This document shows positions 33,141-47,491 of a stretch of DNA of 57,687 nucleotides, in pieces. Source of the stretch: Glomus cerebriforme (lineage: Eukaryota; Glomeromycota; Glomeromycetes; Glomerales; Glomeraceae); assembly GCA_003550305.1 (NCBI GenBank), contig QKYT01000165.1:1-57687 (forward strand), written 5' to 3'. The number at the start of each line of letters is the position of its first letter. The first letter of the stretch is position 1. Below the pieces are notes generated by a model. It was not told where the DNA came from. It did no database searches and saw only the letters and a program-made list of their open reading frames with translations. The translations under genes were made by a program, and so were the position numbers.

Positions 33141-34844
33141 TTCAGAACTTCAGAACTACAGTATATATAATATTGAATTATGTATATCCCGTAGTTTATG
33201 AAAAATGAAAATTTATATAAATTTAATTGCAGTGACTCTACATATCTAAGATTACGTCAATGTGGGTTGATCAAAATATCATCCAAATCATCATCAGTAA
33301 TGTCACTTTTGCTAGACTCGGATTTTTTAGTTATAATTTCTTTGATCTTCGAAACAATTATGGTTTCAAAAAGATGATGTTTGTTATTTTCATTATATAT
33401 TTTTCAAGTGACCTATATTTAATAGCTTCGTGATGTTTATACAATTAACAATAGCTTCGTGGTATAAAAGTAAAAAAAAGAATTTCCTTCGTTGGTGATT
33501 AAATTAAATATCCAATGTGAGACCAAGCCGGCTGTGATGCAAGAATCTTTGATTAATCAAGCTTTTACAAAAGAATATTTTGCAACTCGTATGTCTATAA
33601 CTATTTATAATTTATTTATTTTTTGTTTGATTAGTCATTCGTGCTCATTCCACAGAATCCAACTGTGCTTTTACATTTACAGACGTCGGAACTCAGGAAG
33701 TTATTGCATATCAAACATGATCACTCAAATTTTAAGTGATCCACTGTATCCGCTCACTAAAGCTATTAATGGATTAATTGACACCAAATGCGTTTGTTAC
33801 ATTGAGGTTCCAAGGAAAACCCAATTCCTTATAACAGAATGGTCTTATATATTTAATATTTAATCAAAAGGCATAAACGTAAGATTATTTTTTCTTTATT
33901 ATTTTTTAGTAATATTATTTCTAAGGCAAAGGAAAATTCTCGTTTTTTAATTAGTTTAATAGATAATACATAATATAATAAAATGCCATATAACCTTTTC
34001 AGTAGTTTGATATCAAGTAATCTTTTTTTTTCTTGTTTAACCTGTAGCTGAATTTCTTTTCCAAAAACAATCTGTTGAATCTGTTGTTGGCGTTGTCTAT
34101 AGATCAAAGATAAATTCCTGCCACATTTCATTTGATATTTTGACATCATGCAGTTAAAAATATCGATATACATCTCGTACACAAAAAAATCTATAGAAAA
34201 AATCGATAATACAAATAAAAAATAAGCATATAAATGTCATACTAATTAATACCTGCGAATCTGAAATAGTCATCAGTTGTAGTAGGCTATAAGGCTAGTA
34301 ACGCGAGCATTGCAAAATAAATTAGCAACATGACCTTGGTAAAAGTTGTTACTTTGCCTTCCATGATGTTAGTAAGATCCTTGGAAATCCTGGAATAGAA
34401 AATGATATTAGTTTCCAAACCCGCAAGTACTTATTGCAAATGCGTTACCACAACCGAAAAATTAATACTTGATTGCATAATGTCTTGTCCGATGTCTTGT
34501 CCGGAACTTTTCGTCTCCAATATTTTCGCCAGTATTTGCGTTCCTTTCACTAGAAGAAATTAGTAAAAAAAAATTTTTGTTAATTGTAACCAAATTCAGT
34601 AACTATCGGTTAAGCTTATAAAAAGGTTGCCTTATGTGACAAAAAAACCTTGGGGGAGTTGCAAAAGTACAAAAAGTACAATCCTATTGGCTAAATGATA
34701 GATTAAAATTTTCCGATTATAGTCAACTTTATACACTTCCGATTGGCGGATATACTGTAATTACGTATATAAAAATTATTCCGAAAATTTCAAAGAAATC
34801 AGTTCCTTTACGGCTTTACTTCGTCCTGTAAAAAAAATTTGACA
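33141..34844. other. Region of relics between the repeat protein and ASCC3
   Basis: At 33490-33863 plus-strand pieces look protein-like in two frames, with intron-like borders (RAHSTESNCAFTFTDVG; then MITQILSDPLYPLTKAI), probably a decayed gene of unknown family. On the minus strand an ATG at 34364 opens a hydrophobic leader (FTKVMLLIYFAMLALLAL) that ends at an in-frame TAG, and a basic helical frame lies at 34182-33853; together they may be a broken small gene. The last ~150 bp hold the ASCC3 promoter. Confidence 0.35.
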
Positions 34845-37800
34845 ATGAATGTTTCCAGTTATTTAAGAATTTCTGACTTGTTACGTAAAAATGAAGTCAG
34901 TCCAGTCAAAGGAAAGGGTAAAGGAAAGGCTGTTGCAGTTGATCTTGCAACAAATTTATTGGAATATGCAAGTAAAGCACAAGAAGAATGGGAGGCAAAT
35001 TTGTCGAAATTCAAAGAAATTATTCAAGAAAGCCAAGAAAGTCAAAGATGGTGAAATTTACTTTAAATTTTGATTAAAATACTTTATTCTAGTTCTTTTA
35101 TTAATCGAATATTTAATTACTTGTAGCAGTCAAACCGAATTTCAAGGTTTGTTTTAAACAAAATAATTTTTAAACCTTAGATGTTAATATCTCTCATTTA
35201 TGATATTTATGGGATTAATTAGATGATTTATTGGAAAGTGAATATGGATACGATCTTATATACAATAGCCTTCCAGCTACATATTATTATGAAGACCTTT
35301 CAGATAATGATTCTGGCATTTATGAGGATGGTTTTCAAGATGCTTACTCGGATGATCAATCTGCCTTCAACTATGTAAATAAATCATACGATAAAGAATG
35401 GCTATTAAGGTATGTATTGATTTTTTTTTTTTTTTGTAGAGAATATTCCTTTGTGTTATTAATTTTCTTCTTTGCATTAAGTTAATATCGTAATCTATTT
35501 CTTAGGCAGTGTCGGTTACATATTGAATCATTTGGTGATGCAGATGGAGCGATAATTCCCGAAAAATTATGTACAAGTATTTTTACAATATTAAGATCTG
35601 AAAGTGATGGTTAGTAGTGTTATAAATTTGTTTAAATTGCATCTGCGATTGCATCATGCGACACATGATGTACAATTTTTTTTTTTTTTATTATATAACC
35701 AGATGATGATGATATTCAAATCGAATTAGTTGATCTCCTTGGTTTCGATAATTTAAATTTTGTTACTACACTTGTAACTAAACGTTTAACAATTGTCGAA
35801 AATATCAATAATGAATCACAGTATAAAGAAATACCACCGGTAAGCCTACCAAAACTTAATTCAATCTTATATAAATTATTTATTTATACCGGATCTTTTA
35901 CAGGATTTACAGGAAGTTGTTCCTGCACAGAAACATTCCAATATAACTGGGCCTAAACGTCCTAAATTTGGTGCTCAATTTACGATTCAATCAGAGGAAG
36001 ACGTCAAAGAAAACAAACGATTACGGAAGGAACAGAAAAAGGCAGCGAAACATAAGAAAGATACAGGTTTATTGTCTTTCAATATTGTATTTCTAATTTT
36101 ATATATATATTAATTTAATATTGATTATAATCTCACTTTAATAAAGAGGACGAGGAGTCAATTTCAGCAAATATTTTGGGGTTTAGTGGTGATGTATTAC
36201 GTTCTGTTAGGGAGCGCCAATTACGTTCCGCCACAGACATTACACTACGTCCTCAACGGGTTGGATTTATTTCTTCGTTAAGATTTTCTTTATTGAATTT
36301 TTGATAAACTAGTTTAATTTTTTAAAATTATGTATTTGATAGTTTACTCCATCAGAGAATTTTAAACACGTTTTTGGAAATGCACAAACGGGTAGCATAC
36401 TTTCTGTATTTGGATCCACATATTCCTTACCTGTTGGTTCTAAACGTTTAGATTTTGATGTAAGCAATTCACGTCAAAATATTGTGTTAAAAATTAAAAG
36501 TTGACAATAATTATTCACAGATTTACGATGAAATTACTATTCCAATCACCAAACGAGCTCCTCAAATGGAATCTGAAAAACTAATTAATTTGAGTGAAAT
36601 GGATACTCTTTGCAGAGGTTCATTTGAAGTAAGATCTATATTTTGTATAATATGAACCTTTAATTTTATTCATTACTAATTATATAATTTCGTCAAATAG
36701 GGTTATAGATCACTGAATCGTGTGCAATCACTTGTTTACCCTGTTGCATATGAAAAAAATGTAAACTTGTTGATTTGTGCCCCTACTGGAGCTGTATGTA
36801 TTAGTGTATTTCATTTATTCGTTTTCATGAACTAACGAATTTTTTAAAATATAGGGTAAAACAGATATAGCTATGCTTACAATATTACGCACTATAAGAG
36901 ATTATTGTAATCCTGAACCGTTAGCCATACAGGAACCTCAAAAGTTTACTATTGAAAAAAATGAATTTAAAATTGTATATATTGCTCCTATGAAAGCACT
37001 TGCTGCTGAAATTGTAAAAAAACTTGGCAGTCGACTGACATGGCTTGGTATTCAAGTCAAAGAACTTACAGGTATCAGTTATTAATTATTTTATATCGTA
37101 TTATTTTGCATGTCAAAAAACGGGACTTATATTATTAATTTTAGGTGATATGCAATTGACTAAGGCTGAAATTTCAAATACACAAATCATTGTTACAACT
37201 CCTGAAAAATGGGATGTAATTACAAGAAAAAGCACAGGAGATGTCGAACTTTCTCAGGTATGATTCTCGAATTGTCATCTAATACTTTTTATTAACAGAC
37301 AAATACTTATATTATGTACAGAAAGTGAAACTTCTTATTATTGATGAAGTTCATTTATTACATGATGATCGAGGCGCTGTCCTTGAAAGTTTAGTGGCAC
37401 GTACTCGTCGTCAGGTATTTCGTAACTGTGATTGATTCGTTTTTTGTTTGTACCATTTGATTCTTAACTTACATAATTTTATGAATTCATCCCAGGTTGA
37501 ATCGAGTCAAAAAATGATTCGTATCGTAGGTCTTTCCGCTACATTACCAAATTATGTTGATGTAGCTCGATTCTTAGGGTATGCATACTTAAGATATTTT
37601 TTTTAAAATTGTTAACCGACTTTATATTAATAAATTATTTTTTAATATATTAGAGTTGATCTAAAAAATGGCGCCGAAGGATTATTCTATTTTGACGGAG
37701 GGTTTAGACCAGTACCTCTAGAACAACATTTTATTGGTGTCCATGGCAGTTCTGGCACAATTTCTAATAGCAATCTCAATCGCGTTTGCTGGGAAAAAGT

Positions 37801-40800
37801 ATGATTTTACAGATGTTAAGTATTTTTATTTGAATAGTTATGAATAATTTGATATTTTATAATTTAGGTTTTGGATCTTGTCAAGGAAGGTCATCAAGTA
37901 ATGGTTTTTGTTCATTCACGTAAAGACACTGTTAAAACTGCAAGGACGCTGAACGAATTTGCTGTCAAAGAAGGATATTCAGGTATATATGGAACATAAG
38001 TGATCCTTTGAAATATATAGAATTTTTTTTTTTTAATTTCGCATGTTGAAATTCCGTATGTTCTCATTTACTACTTATATTAATGTAATATATAATTTTA
38101 GATTTGTTTGATAATTCTACTCACCCGCAGTTTGGATTAATTAACAGAGACGTTTCGAAATCAAAAAATAAAGAATTAGTAGAATTATTCGCACAAGGTT
38201 TTGGTATTCATCATGCTGGCATGTTAAGATCTGATCGAACAATGACAGAACGTTTGTTTTCTCAAGGGCTTATAAAGGTACTTTTACTTCTCGATATCAT
38301 GATTTAATGTCTTCTTTGGTAAAAATTCATAATTTATATTTTTATATATAGGTCCTGTGTTGTACAGCAACATTAGCTTGGGGTGTAAATTTGCCAGCTT
38401 ACGCGGTATTAATTAAGGGAACACGAGTATATGACACCCAAAAGGGTAATTTTGTCGATTTATCAATTTTAGATGTCATGCAGATTTTTGGTAGAGCAGG
38501 TCGCCCACAGGTTTGTTAATTTAAATTACCTCAAATAATAAATATATTTATTCAACCTAATCTCTTGTTAATTATTTCTGTTATTAAGTATGAATCCTAC
38601 GGTATTGGTTACATTTTAACAACAATTGATAAATTACCACATTATGTTTCTGCAATGACACAACAACATCCAATTGAATCAAAGTAAGTTTATTAATTGT
38701 AAAAATATCGGAATAGATCAATATTTTCTAATTTTATTCCTTCAAATGTTATATAGGTTCGTAAATAGTATGGTTGACAATTTGAATGCAGAAATTTCAC
38801 TTGGCACTGTAACAAATGTTGATGAAGGAGTTCGATGGCTCGGTTATACGTATTTATTTGTACGTATGAAAAAGAATCCACTAGTATATGGAATGGACCA
38901 TTCGCAACCAATAGAAGATCCAGAATTAGGCAAACGACGACGAGAACTTATAGTGGATGCCGCGAAAAAACTTCATCAAAATAATATGATTAAGTTCTAT
39001 GAAGACACTGAATATTTCGCTATTAATGATATGGGCCGTATCGCTTCCAATTATTATATAAAATATAATAGCATAGAAACTTTTGACCGTCTATTGAAAG
39101 AACATATGACTGAAGCTGATATTCTTAACGTGATAAGTGAAAGTAGTGAATTTGAAGATTTGAAATCAAGAGAAGAGGAGGCGAAAGAATTAGAGGATCT
39201 TAAGAAAGACTCTTGTCCTTGTCAGACTAAGGTTACTTTATTTATGTTATAATCTTTATTTTAAGGATGAAATTATTAACTAACGTTTATGGTAAAAAAA
39301 AATAATTTTTTTTTTATTGTTAAAATAGCGTACTATCGATACAACTCAAGGAAAAGTCAATATCTTATTACAGTCATACTTATCAAATGCTAATATCAAG
39401 GATTTTGCTTTAATATCTGATTCTGCTTATGTAATTCAAAATGCAAGTCGCATAGTTAGAGCTTTATTCGAAATTGCAGTGAATCGTAACTGGGCCCAAG
39501 TAACAATTAATTTATTAACCCTTTGCAAATGTATTGACAAAAAAATGTGGATGTTCGAGAATCCTTTGGCTCAGTTTGGTTTGCCTCGAGAAATTATATT
39601 GAAGCTTCAATCTAATAAACATACCCCTTCAATAGAAGAAATGAGAGATATGTCTCCAACCGAACTCGGACACCTAGTTCACCATGTACGCATGGGTAGC
39701 CTAATTTCCAAATATGTAGATATGTTTCCAATGCTTGAATTGGATGCTCAAATTGCACCTATTACACGTAACGTTTTACGTGTAACTCTTAGTATTACTC
39801 CCGATTTTGTTTGGAATGATCGTATTCATGGTACTGTAGAGCCATGGTGGATCTTTGTTGAGGATGCTGAAAATGCTGACTTATACCATTCTGAATATTT
39901 TATATTAAACAAAAAGCAACTTGGCGAAACCCAAAAACTCGGTTTCACAATTCCAATACAAGAACCTTTACCTCCTCAATTATATATTCGTGTTATCTCC
40001 GATAGGTGGATAGGAGCTGAGACATTTTATCCGATTTCTTTAAACAATATAGTTTTACCTAAGAATTATCATAAACACACAGAATTGTTGAATTTACCAC
40101 CATTACCTATAACTCAACTTATGAATAAAACTCTTGAGGAGATATGTGCTAAAAGATTTTCTCATTTTAACCCTATACAGACTCAGGTATTTGAAACACT
40201 TTATAATTCTCCAACCAATGTATTGATTGGTGCACCTACAGGATCGGGAAAAACAGTTACTGCTGAGTTAGCCATGTGGTAAGCGTACAAATGCTATTAC
40301 TAGTTTTAATCAAATTTTAATTTACACCTAAATTTTATAATTCTGTTTTATTCCTTTAGGTGGGCATTTCGTGAATATCCACGTTCTAAAGTGGTTTATA
40401 TCGCTCCACTAAAAGCTCTAGTTCGCGAACGTGTAGATGACTGGCAAGCTAGATTAACCGGTCCTATGAAACGACGACTTGTAGAGTTAACAGGAGATGT
40501 TACCCCAGACTTGCATTCTATTAAAAAGTCTGACATCATTATCACAACTCCTGAAAAATGGGATGGTATTAGTCGTAGTTGGCAGCATAGAAGTTATGTT
40601 CAAGACGTATCACTTGTGATCATTGATGAAATTCATTTACTTGGTGGTGACAGAGGTCCTATACTAGAAGTCATCGTATCACGTATGAATTACATCAGTT
40701 CTCAAACCGATAAGAAAGTTCGTATTGTTGGATTATCAACAGCTTTAGCAAATGCTCAAGATTTAGCAGACTGGTTGAGAATTGATAAGGATGGACTATT

Positions 40801-43047
40801 CAATTTTAGCCATACAGTACGTCCTGTTCCATTAGATATTCACATTGAAGGATTTTCCGGAAGGCACTATTGTCCTCGTATGGCTACGATGAATAAGCCA
40901 GCTTTTAATAGTATTATGAGACATTCTCCTCAAAAACCTGTAATTGTGTTCGTTTCATCACGACGTCAAACGCGGTTGACAGCTCAGGACTTAATTGCAT
41001 ATTGTTGTTTGACTGAGAATCCCTATCATTTTTTGCGAATGCCTGAAGAAGAATTACAAATGCTTCTATCTCAAATCAAGGATAATAGTATGAAAAATAC
41101 ACTTACTTTTGGTATTGGATTGCATCACGCTGGATTAACTGAAGGTGATAGGAAAATTGTGGAAGAATTATTTTTAAATCAAAAAATTCAAGTTTTGGTC
41201 GCGACTAGTACCCTAGCTTGGGGTGTGAATTTACCAGCTCATTTGGTTGTAATCAAAGGAACTGAATTTTATGATGCTAAGTCTAGAGGATATGTAGATT
41301 TTCCTATTACTGATGTACTTCAAATGATGGGTAGAGCTGGTAAGTTTCATTATTTGGAACCATAAGTCATTTTTCAAGATTCTTCTCGGTTTTAAATTAT
41401 AGTATTAATTTTAATCCGATACAACTTATTATTAGGTCGTCCACAATTCGATAATAGTGGTGTCGCTTGTATCTTTGTACAGGATTCAAAAAAGAACTTT
41501 TATAAAAAATTCTTGTATGAACCTTTCCCAGTAGAATCAAGCTTACATATGCAACTTGAAAATCATTTTAATGCTGAAATAGGTGGTGGTACCATAAAGT
41601 CTAAAAAAGAGGCCATGCAATATCTTGAATATACTTATTTATATCGTAGATTGAAACAAAATCCAGCTTATTATGGATTAGATGATGATACAGACAAAGC
41701 TGTTGATGACTATTTGTTCAATTTATTTGAAAAGTCTATGAGGGAACTTATTCTTTCTGAATGTATTAAAATGGATGATGAATTTAATGTAGAATCAACA
41801 CCCTTTGGCAAGATCGCGTCATTTTTTTATCTCTCACATAAAACCATCCGACTCTTTCGAGATCGGCTCCAAAGTAAATCCAATATTCGAGACATTCTAG
41901 GCATTTTATGTGATTCAGATGAATATTCTGAACTTCCAGTTCGACACAATGAAGATCTTCTAAATCGAGATTTTGAAAAAGAACTTCCTTGGTCCGTTCA
42001 GTCTCATCAGCCATATGATAGTCCACATGCGAAAGCCTTTTTGCTTATGCAAGCTCATCTTACAAGAACTAATTTGCCAATATCTGACTATGTAACAGAT
42101 ACTTTTTCCGTTTTAGATCAGGCAATTCGTATTTTACAGGTAAGAATAAGCAGAAAATTCAATTTGATATAAAATTTAATTATTTTAATTATTTCAATCA
42201 TCTTACCAGGCAATGATTGATTTTACTATTGAAAGAAGCATGTTAACACCATGCCTTCATATTATGTCATTGTTGCAATGTATCAAACAATCACGTTGGC
42301 CTGAAGACTCATCATTGTTAATTCTTCCTGGAATTGAATATCATATGATTGATTTAATTACTTATGAGGTACTTATTTATTGAATATTCTCGATCTCATC
42401 AATTACCGTAATGTTATATAAAATGCTGAATATTTACATATTTCAGGAACATGTCGTTACATGTTTGGGTGAATTATTGGATCTATCAGAAGACGTGTTG
42501 TCTAGTATTTTCAAAAATGTTACTGGACTTTCCGAATCTGAGATTCAAAAGGTTATTATTGTTTAATAAATTTTTTTTTTATAATAAATTATCTAATTTA
42601 TAATTACGTTATTTTATAATTTGATAGATTTGCAAAATTGTCAACAATATTCCTTTAATAAATGTAGATTGTCGCATTGATACGACTAATGATTCAATAG
42701 CCCCCAAAGAGGAACATACTTTAATAGTTTCTTTGGAAAGAGCAAAGAAAATATCGGGATATAATGGTAAAATTTATGCACCAAAATTTTCTAAACAACA
42801 ATTTGAATCATGGTGGTTGATATTGGGAGACAGTTCATCTGATAGTATAGTTGATATGAAGAGAGTTAATATGCGTAATGAAAAGTCTGGAGAATTTTCT
42901 AATAATCATACAGTAAAATTGAAGTTAATGGCACCAGAAAAGGAAGGAAAATATCAATATACGATATTCTTTATTAGTGATGGGTATTTAGGAATCGATC
43001 AACAGTATAATATAGAATTTAATGTTAAAGAAGTAAAACAAATCTAA
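34845..43047 (+). CDS. ASCC3: ASCC3/Slh1-type double-cassette Ski2-like helicase
   Basis: Twenty-six exons join in phase to 2078 residues. Exons: 34845-35050, 35127-35146, 35223-35409, 35506-35609, 35703-35839, 35904-36066, 36147-36259, 36343-36459, 36521-36628, 36701-36793, 36855-37071, 37145-37257, 37322-37414, 37496-37578, 37654-37798, 37868-37982, 38102-38277, 38352-38510, 38589-38683, 38757-39231, 39329-40278, 40360-41339, 41436-42139, 42210-42368, 42447-42551, 42628-43047. In yeast and humans this helicase (Slh1, ASCC3) pulls collided ribosomes apart in the RQT complex and, in humans, aids alkylation repair. Cassette 1 has APTGAGKT at 412-419 and DEVH at 534-537; cassette 2 has APTGSGKT at 1275-1282 and DEIH at 1379-1382; each is followed by a Sec63 domain, the last ending in an FN3-like segment. 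It is not Brr2: Brr2's second cassette is degenerate, while both sets of motifs here look intact. Confidence 0.94.
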
Positions 43048-43680
43048 AATTAATGACATGAGGGTTTATTAAATTAAATTTTAGATTCTAATTTTTTAAT
43101 ACTTTTTCTTTCTAATCTATTACTCTATTTAATGCTAATAACTAGTTCTGCCCAAATTAATAAAGAGGAATCAATAATCACATGAGAGAGAAAATTTTCC
43201 CCTTAAAATTAATGAAATTCACAACAATTTTTTTTTATTTTATATTTATATAATACATATTTTAATTTGTTTTATTTGCTTAAAAAATGAAAACAAATCA
43301 AAAAAAAAAAAAAGAAAAGAAAAACTCATCCAAAAATAACATAAAATCAACATTTAAACTAATTTGAAAAAATAAATTACAAAAATACTATGAAAGGAAC
43401 TTCCGATTTTTCAATTTCTTTTTTTTTAAAAAAATATACTCTAACGAGAAACTAGTGACAATACAGATAATCTAATCTTTTTTTTTCAATCAATATATTT
43501 TGAATTGAATATGAATCAGATGTAATTTAAAAGAATTTAAATATATTAATATATTCTAACAAAGAACTAGTAAATTAATCACAACTTAAATATCTAAATT
43601 TCTCTTTTGTTTCACACCTCTATAATCAACAATATTTGAATCAAATCATATTGAGGTCATCAAATTTACGTTCATGAACC
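43048..43680. other. Intergenic between convergent genes
   Basis: AT-rich 3' flanks of ASCC3 and the SH3 gene, with poly-A and poly-T tracts. No element seen. Confidence 0.5.
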
Positions 43681-45250
43681 TTAACGATAAAATTGTTGTT
43701 GATTATTCAATGAAGTTGTACTATTTCTTGTATTAAGATAGTGATGTACATTTGAACCATGATTAGCATATACAGGTTCATATACAGGTTGTGGATGATA
43801 TGTCGTGTAAGTATTTTGTTGAGTCGGTGGTAGTTGTTGTTGTGTAGAAGGTAATTGTTGATGTTGTAATTGTGAAGGAGATTGTGAAAGTTGATAGGGA
43901 CGTGCTTGTTGTGATGGGTAACTTGACATAGTATTTGAATGTTGAGGTCTTTGAGTATAATACACAGTATTATTTGCTATGTTATTTACGGACTGGTCAG
44001 GGGCCTGATGAGAAACTTGTGTAGGTCTGCATTTAAGAAATAATAATTAGAATTATAAACTCATGAATTTCATTTATTAAAATATTTAATTGACTTACAA
44101 AATTTTCGTATATATTTTTGGAAATATTCCGATTTTGCTTGTTCCTTGAATTCTACCTTTCCACCAATCCACATTTACTATAAAAAAAAATTTTTTAATT
44201 ATTTATATAATAATTTATTATTTAATTAATGAAAAAATATTTATTTATAAAGCTTACCATATTCAACCACTTCTACAATATCACCTTTGCTGAAACTTAA
44301 ATCTCCAACATCATCACCTATTAAAGAATAAAAATATTAATACCACATATTATATTCCTTTTAACAAAAAAAAATCACTCACCTATAAAGTCCCACATAG
44401 CCTCAACGATTGCAAGACTATAGGCCGGTAACACAGTATCTTTGAATTGCTGACGGTTAATAGATTTTTCATATTCAGCTTCTTCGTGTTTATTATTAAA
44501 AACTGGAAGAGGCTGAGGACGTGGAGGTGATGAAGATGATGCATTTGGTGGCAAAGGTAAAGGTCTAGTTGCCAATATAGCTCCTGTATTCGAAATAGGG
44601 GTTGGACTTATATTTGAATTAGATTGAGGAGGAGTAATTGGCTGAAAAACAGAAGCGCGAGAAGGTACAGCTGGTTTAGGAATTGATTCAAGTTGTGGCT
44701 GTCCAGCATTCACAACATCATCATTTTGCTGTAATTGAGGAGAATTATGTAATGGTGGTGGTGTCGCAGTAAGAGATGATGATTGCTTTTGAATTTCTTC
44801 TTCAGCAATAGATTTATTTTGTGCTAAAGAATGCAATGGTTGCTCTTGTTTTTGTTGTTGTTGTTGTTGTTGCTGTTGTTGTAGTTGTGAATTTTGAGAT
44901 GATGTTGAAATCGGTCTTTGTATTATAGAATTATTTGAATTACGTTTTTGTGAAGTATCAGATTTTATAGATACAGATGGTGATTCCGATTGTGGTATTG
45001 GTGAAGAAGAAGGGGAAGGAGCTGGAGGGGTATGAGGAGCCGGGTGAACGACGGGTTTTGGTAATCTTTCTATAATTTCTTCTAGTGCAGCGATTGAAAT
45101 ATAACCTTGTTGACAAAGAAATTGTAAATCCCTAATAACGCTTGAAATCATATATAAAACATAAGGTTCAAAAACAACAGAAGCCCTCTTTGAAGGAGGA
45201 ACTGTTGGGAATGAGGTATTTAACGGAGGTGGATTGCTTGAATGCATCAT
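43681..45250 (-). CDS. SH3-domain protein of the Lsb1/Pin3 type
   Basis: Four minus-strand exons, 45250-44383, 44317-44258, 44177-44099 and 44026-43681, join in phase to 450 residues. Residues ~25-63 form a helical N-terminal module (IRDLQFLCQQGYISIAALEE, then IIERLP) like that of yeast Lsb1/Pin3, proteins that bind the actin-nucleation promoter Las17 and influence prions. A long Pro/Ser/Gln-rich linker follows, including a poly-Gln run near 122-134 encoded mainly by CAA. The SH3 domain lies at ~279-336: AIVEAMWDF (ALYDF motif), DLSFSKGDIVEV, then DWWKGR, IGIFPKIY. The C terminus is a Gln/Tyr/Pro-rich prion-like tail (QLQHQQLPSTQQQLPPTQQ). It is longer than yeast Lsb1 because of the linker. 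A role in actin patch endocytosis is inferred from the family. Confidence 0.85.
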
Positions 45251-47264
45251 TTATTTATTAATATTATTATTTTTAATTATAAGAAATTTTATAGAAAGGA
45301 AGAAAAAAAAAAGTTTTTTATTTTTAAGTTACAACAAGAACAACGAAATATTCAAAAAATTTTACTTTTTTTTTAGAAATATGAAAAGCCAAGTAAAAAG
45401 AAATTTTCAGTCAATATTTATGAAAAAAAGCCGTTTTACAAAATGAGTATACCCAAATAACCAAATATATTAAAAAATGCTGATTAGTAAAGGGCAAAGT
45501 TTGTCACACGAAAATCAGTTGTTTAATCATTAAGCATACAGTACAGTACAGTAAAACTCCGATAAGCCTCAATCGAAATAGTATTTGCCACACCAATTTA
45601 TTAACAGATTTCCACTTCTGAAAATATAACCACAATTTCATTAAATTTCCACGCGCTAAAATTGATGAATAAATAAAAATAACAACAATTACTATGTATG
45701 GTTAGTTACTCCTTTCAGTTATTCTTTTCCGCGACCAGAAAGAAATCAAAAAATTATGCGTAACACGATAATGCAACACAGAACGAAGAATCATGATCAA
45801 ATGTATTGTAAACATTGTCAATCTCAATCTACTTTGTGATATTATTTATTATTTACAACCTCACACGAAAAAAAGAATGTATTAATACTATAACTTATTC
45901 TGCATTCCTGTTCTAATTATCCCTCTATCAAATACTGTATTTGGCTACAAAGTGCAAATCATTTTATTTATGAATGAGAATCTAGAAAATTCTCGGATCA
46001 AGGAAACATGAAACACAATTAAGAATAGAAAACTACCCATATGATTCATTTTCATACCATAATTTCTAAAATAAATGAAGAACACTGCAGAAATCTTTTT
46101 TCGATCATTCTATGTGATTCTTTGAAACCTTCCTATTAATAATAGTAAATGCAATTTACATAGGTTTGCAATCTACTTTTTACTATTCAGGTGACACGAT
46201 GATTCTTGACGCAGAACAATCTAATTTACTAAAGCTAATTTATGGTTACCTTTAAATATCTTGGCAGTAACGATATAAAATTTTCATTCACTTACAATTG
46301 GTTACTTGAATTCCATGCCGTAGAATTATCTAAACAAATATTACGTTCAACTGATAAATTTTTCTAAGAAAATAATCATCATGCAAAATAATTACGCAAA
46401 TGGCTTCGTGAATCAATTAATACTTTTTGTTTAACAAATAATATTGTAATACAAGAAAATAAGATGAAAAAAAATTAAAAAGAATTTTATTTTCGTTACA
46501 TCCTTTTAAAGGTATTAATAAATGAAGAGAATTGTAAATTTTTTTTTATATATAATTATTTCTGTGACACTTTAAAATTGTTTAACATCATGTGACTTTG
46601 ACAGTTTATATGAACGAAATTCAGCCTGACATAAATTTGACCCGAGTTAATACCAAATTAATTTTACATTATTCTCATTTTTAATATTATGACTGCATCA
46701 TGTGCATCATATTACTGCAGATTACTTTTAATTTTTCCCCGTTACAAAGTAAACTTTAAATTGCTATTTACACAACAATTTTGTGATTATCTTAACTGAA
46801 ACTTAAATCCGATCTATATCAAAATTGTCCATTGGGTAGCCACTATGATCTACTCACCGGTCGTACATCCTAAAAAAATTTATTAACTCGTGTTTTAACC
46901 AAGAAAAAGATTCACTCTTTCTCCCCGAGTGTCTTAGCGCGTGCAATTTATGCTTTTTTAGTACCTTATGGTATATATATATAAACCTACTATTTAAATG
47001 ACTTTTGTGAGAGTACAGAACAGCCTACACTCATCGAGGAGTTACAATAATACAATAAGCAAGTTCTACCAGAAATGTCTGAAAATTAATAAATTAGAAG
47101 ACTGTTTTTTAAGGAAAGTTATACTATTTTTGTTGGATCATTTTGACAATCATGATAGCTCAAATACATCGACTACCTGCAACCGTCATGCTTGCAATGG
47201 AAAAGATTCATCGCAACGGATCTTGGGACCCTCATGCTTGCAAGACTACCAATTTTTCTTGTGA
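45251..47264. other. Long AT-rich intergenic region
   Basis: Near 45538-45575 the sequence ACAGTACAGTACAGT then AAAACTCCGATAAGCC resembles a pogo-type end, but no partner is found. A possible decayed coding stretch near 46200-46500 (NYLRKWLRESINTF-like) has many stops. The frame at 46998-47264 is probably chance. Confidence 0.4.
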
Positions 47265-47265
47265 T

Positions 47266-47491
47266 TAGGCCATTCCAACTAAATACTATGTTTAACGTAA
47301 CATTAAGAACTACAACCTGGGGATTAAAAACATGACCAGAATTATCACTAATTTTGGCCGAAATTAAAGTGTTATTATTTCTTGAACACTTAAAAAATTA
47401 TGCCTAAATTAGAAAATTATTTCTAATTTCGGCCTAAATTATGTGTTCAAAAAAACCTGAAAAATTAAAAAGAGTTAAATTGGAATGGCCT
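47266..47491. mobile_element. MITE with GGCCATTCCAA termini
   Basis: TTAGGCCATTCCAACTAAA at the left and TTAAATTGGAATGGCCTTA at the right are inverted copies with few differences. The interior has an imperfect inverted pair (TTTTGGCCGAAATTA and TAATTTCGGCC). No coding capacity. Borders are from the ends only; no second copy is in the window. Confidence 0.7.

Noticed and set aside
41784..42026. Minus-strand 80-codon frame inside ASCC3
   Set aside because: It is antisense to a conserved exon of the helicase and has no features of its own.
34845..43047. Brr2-type spliceosomal helicase as identity for the large double-cassette gene
   Set aside because: Brr2 has a degenerate second cassette and a longer N-terminal region; here both Walker A and DExH motifs are intact and the N terminus fits the ASCC3/Slh1 type.
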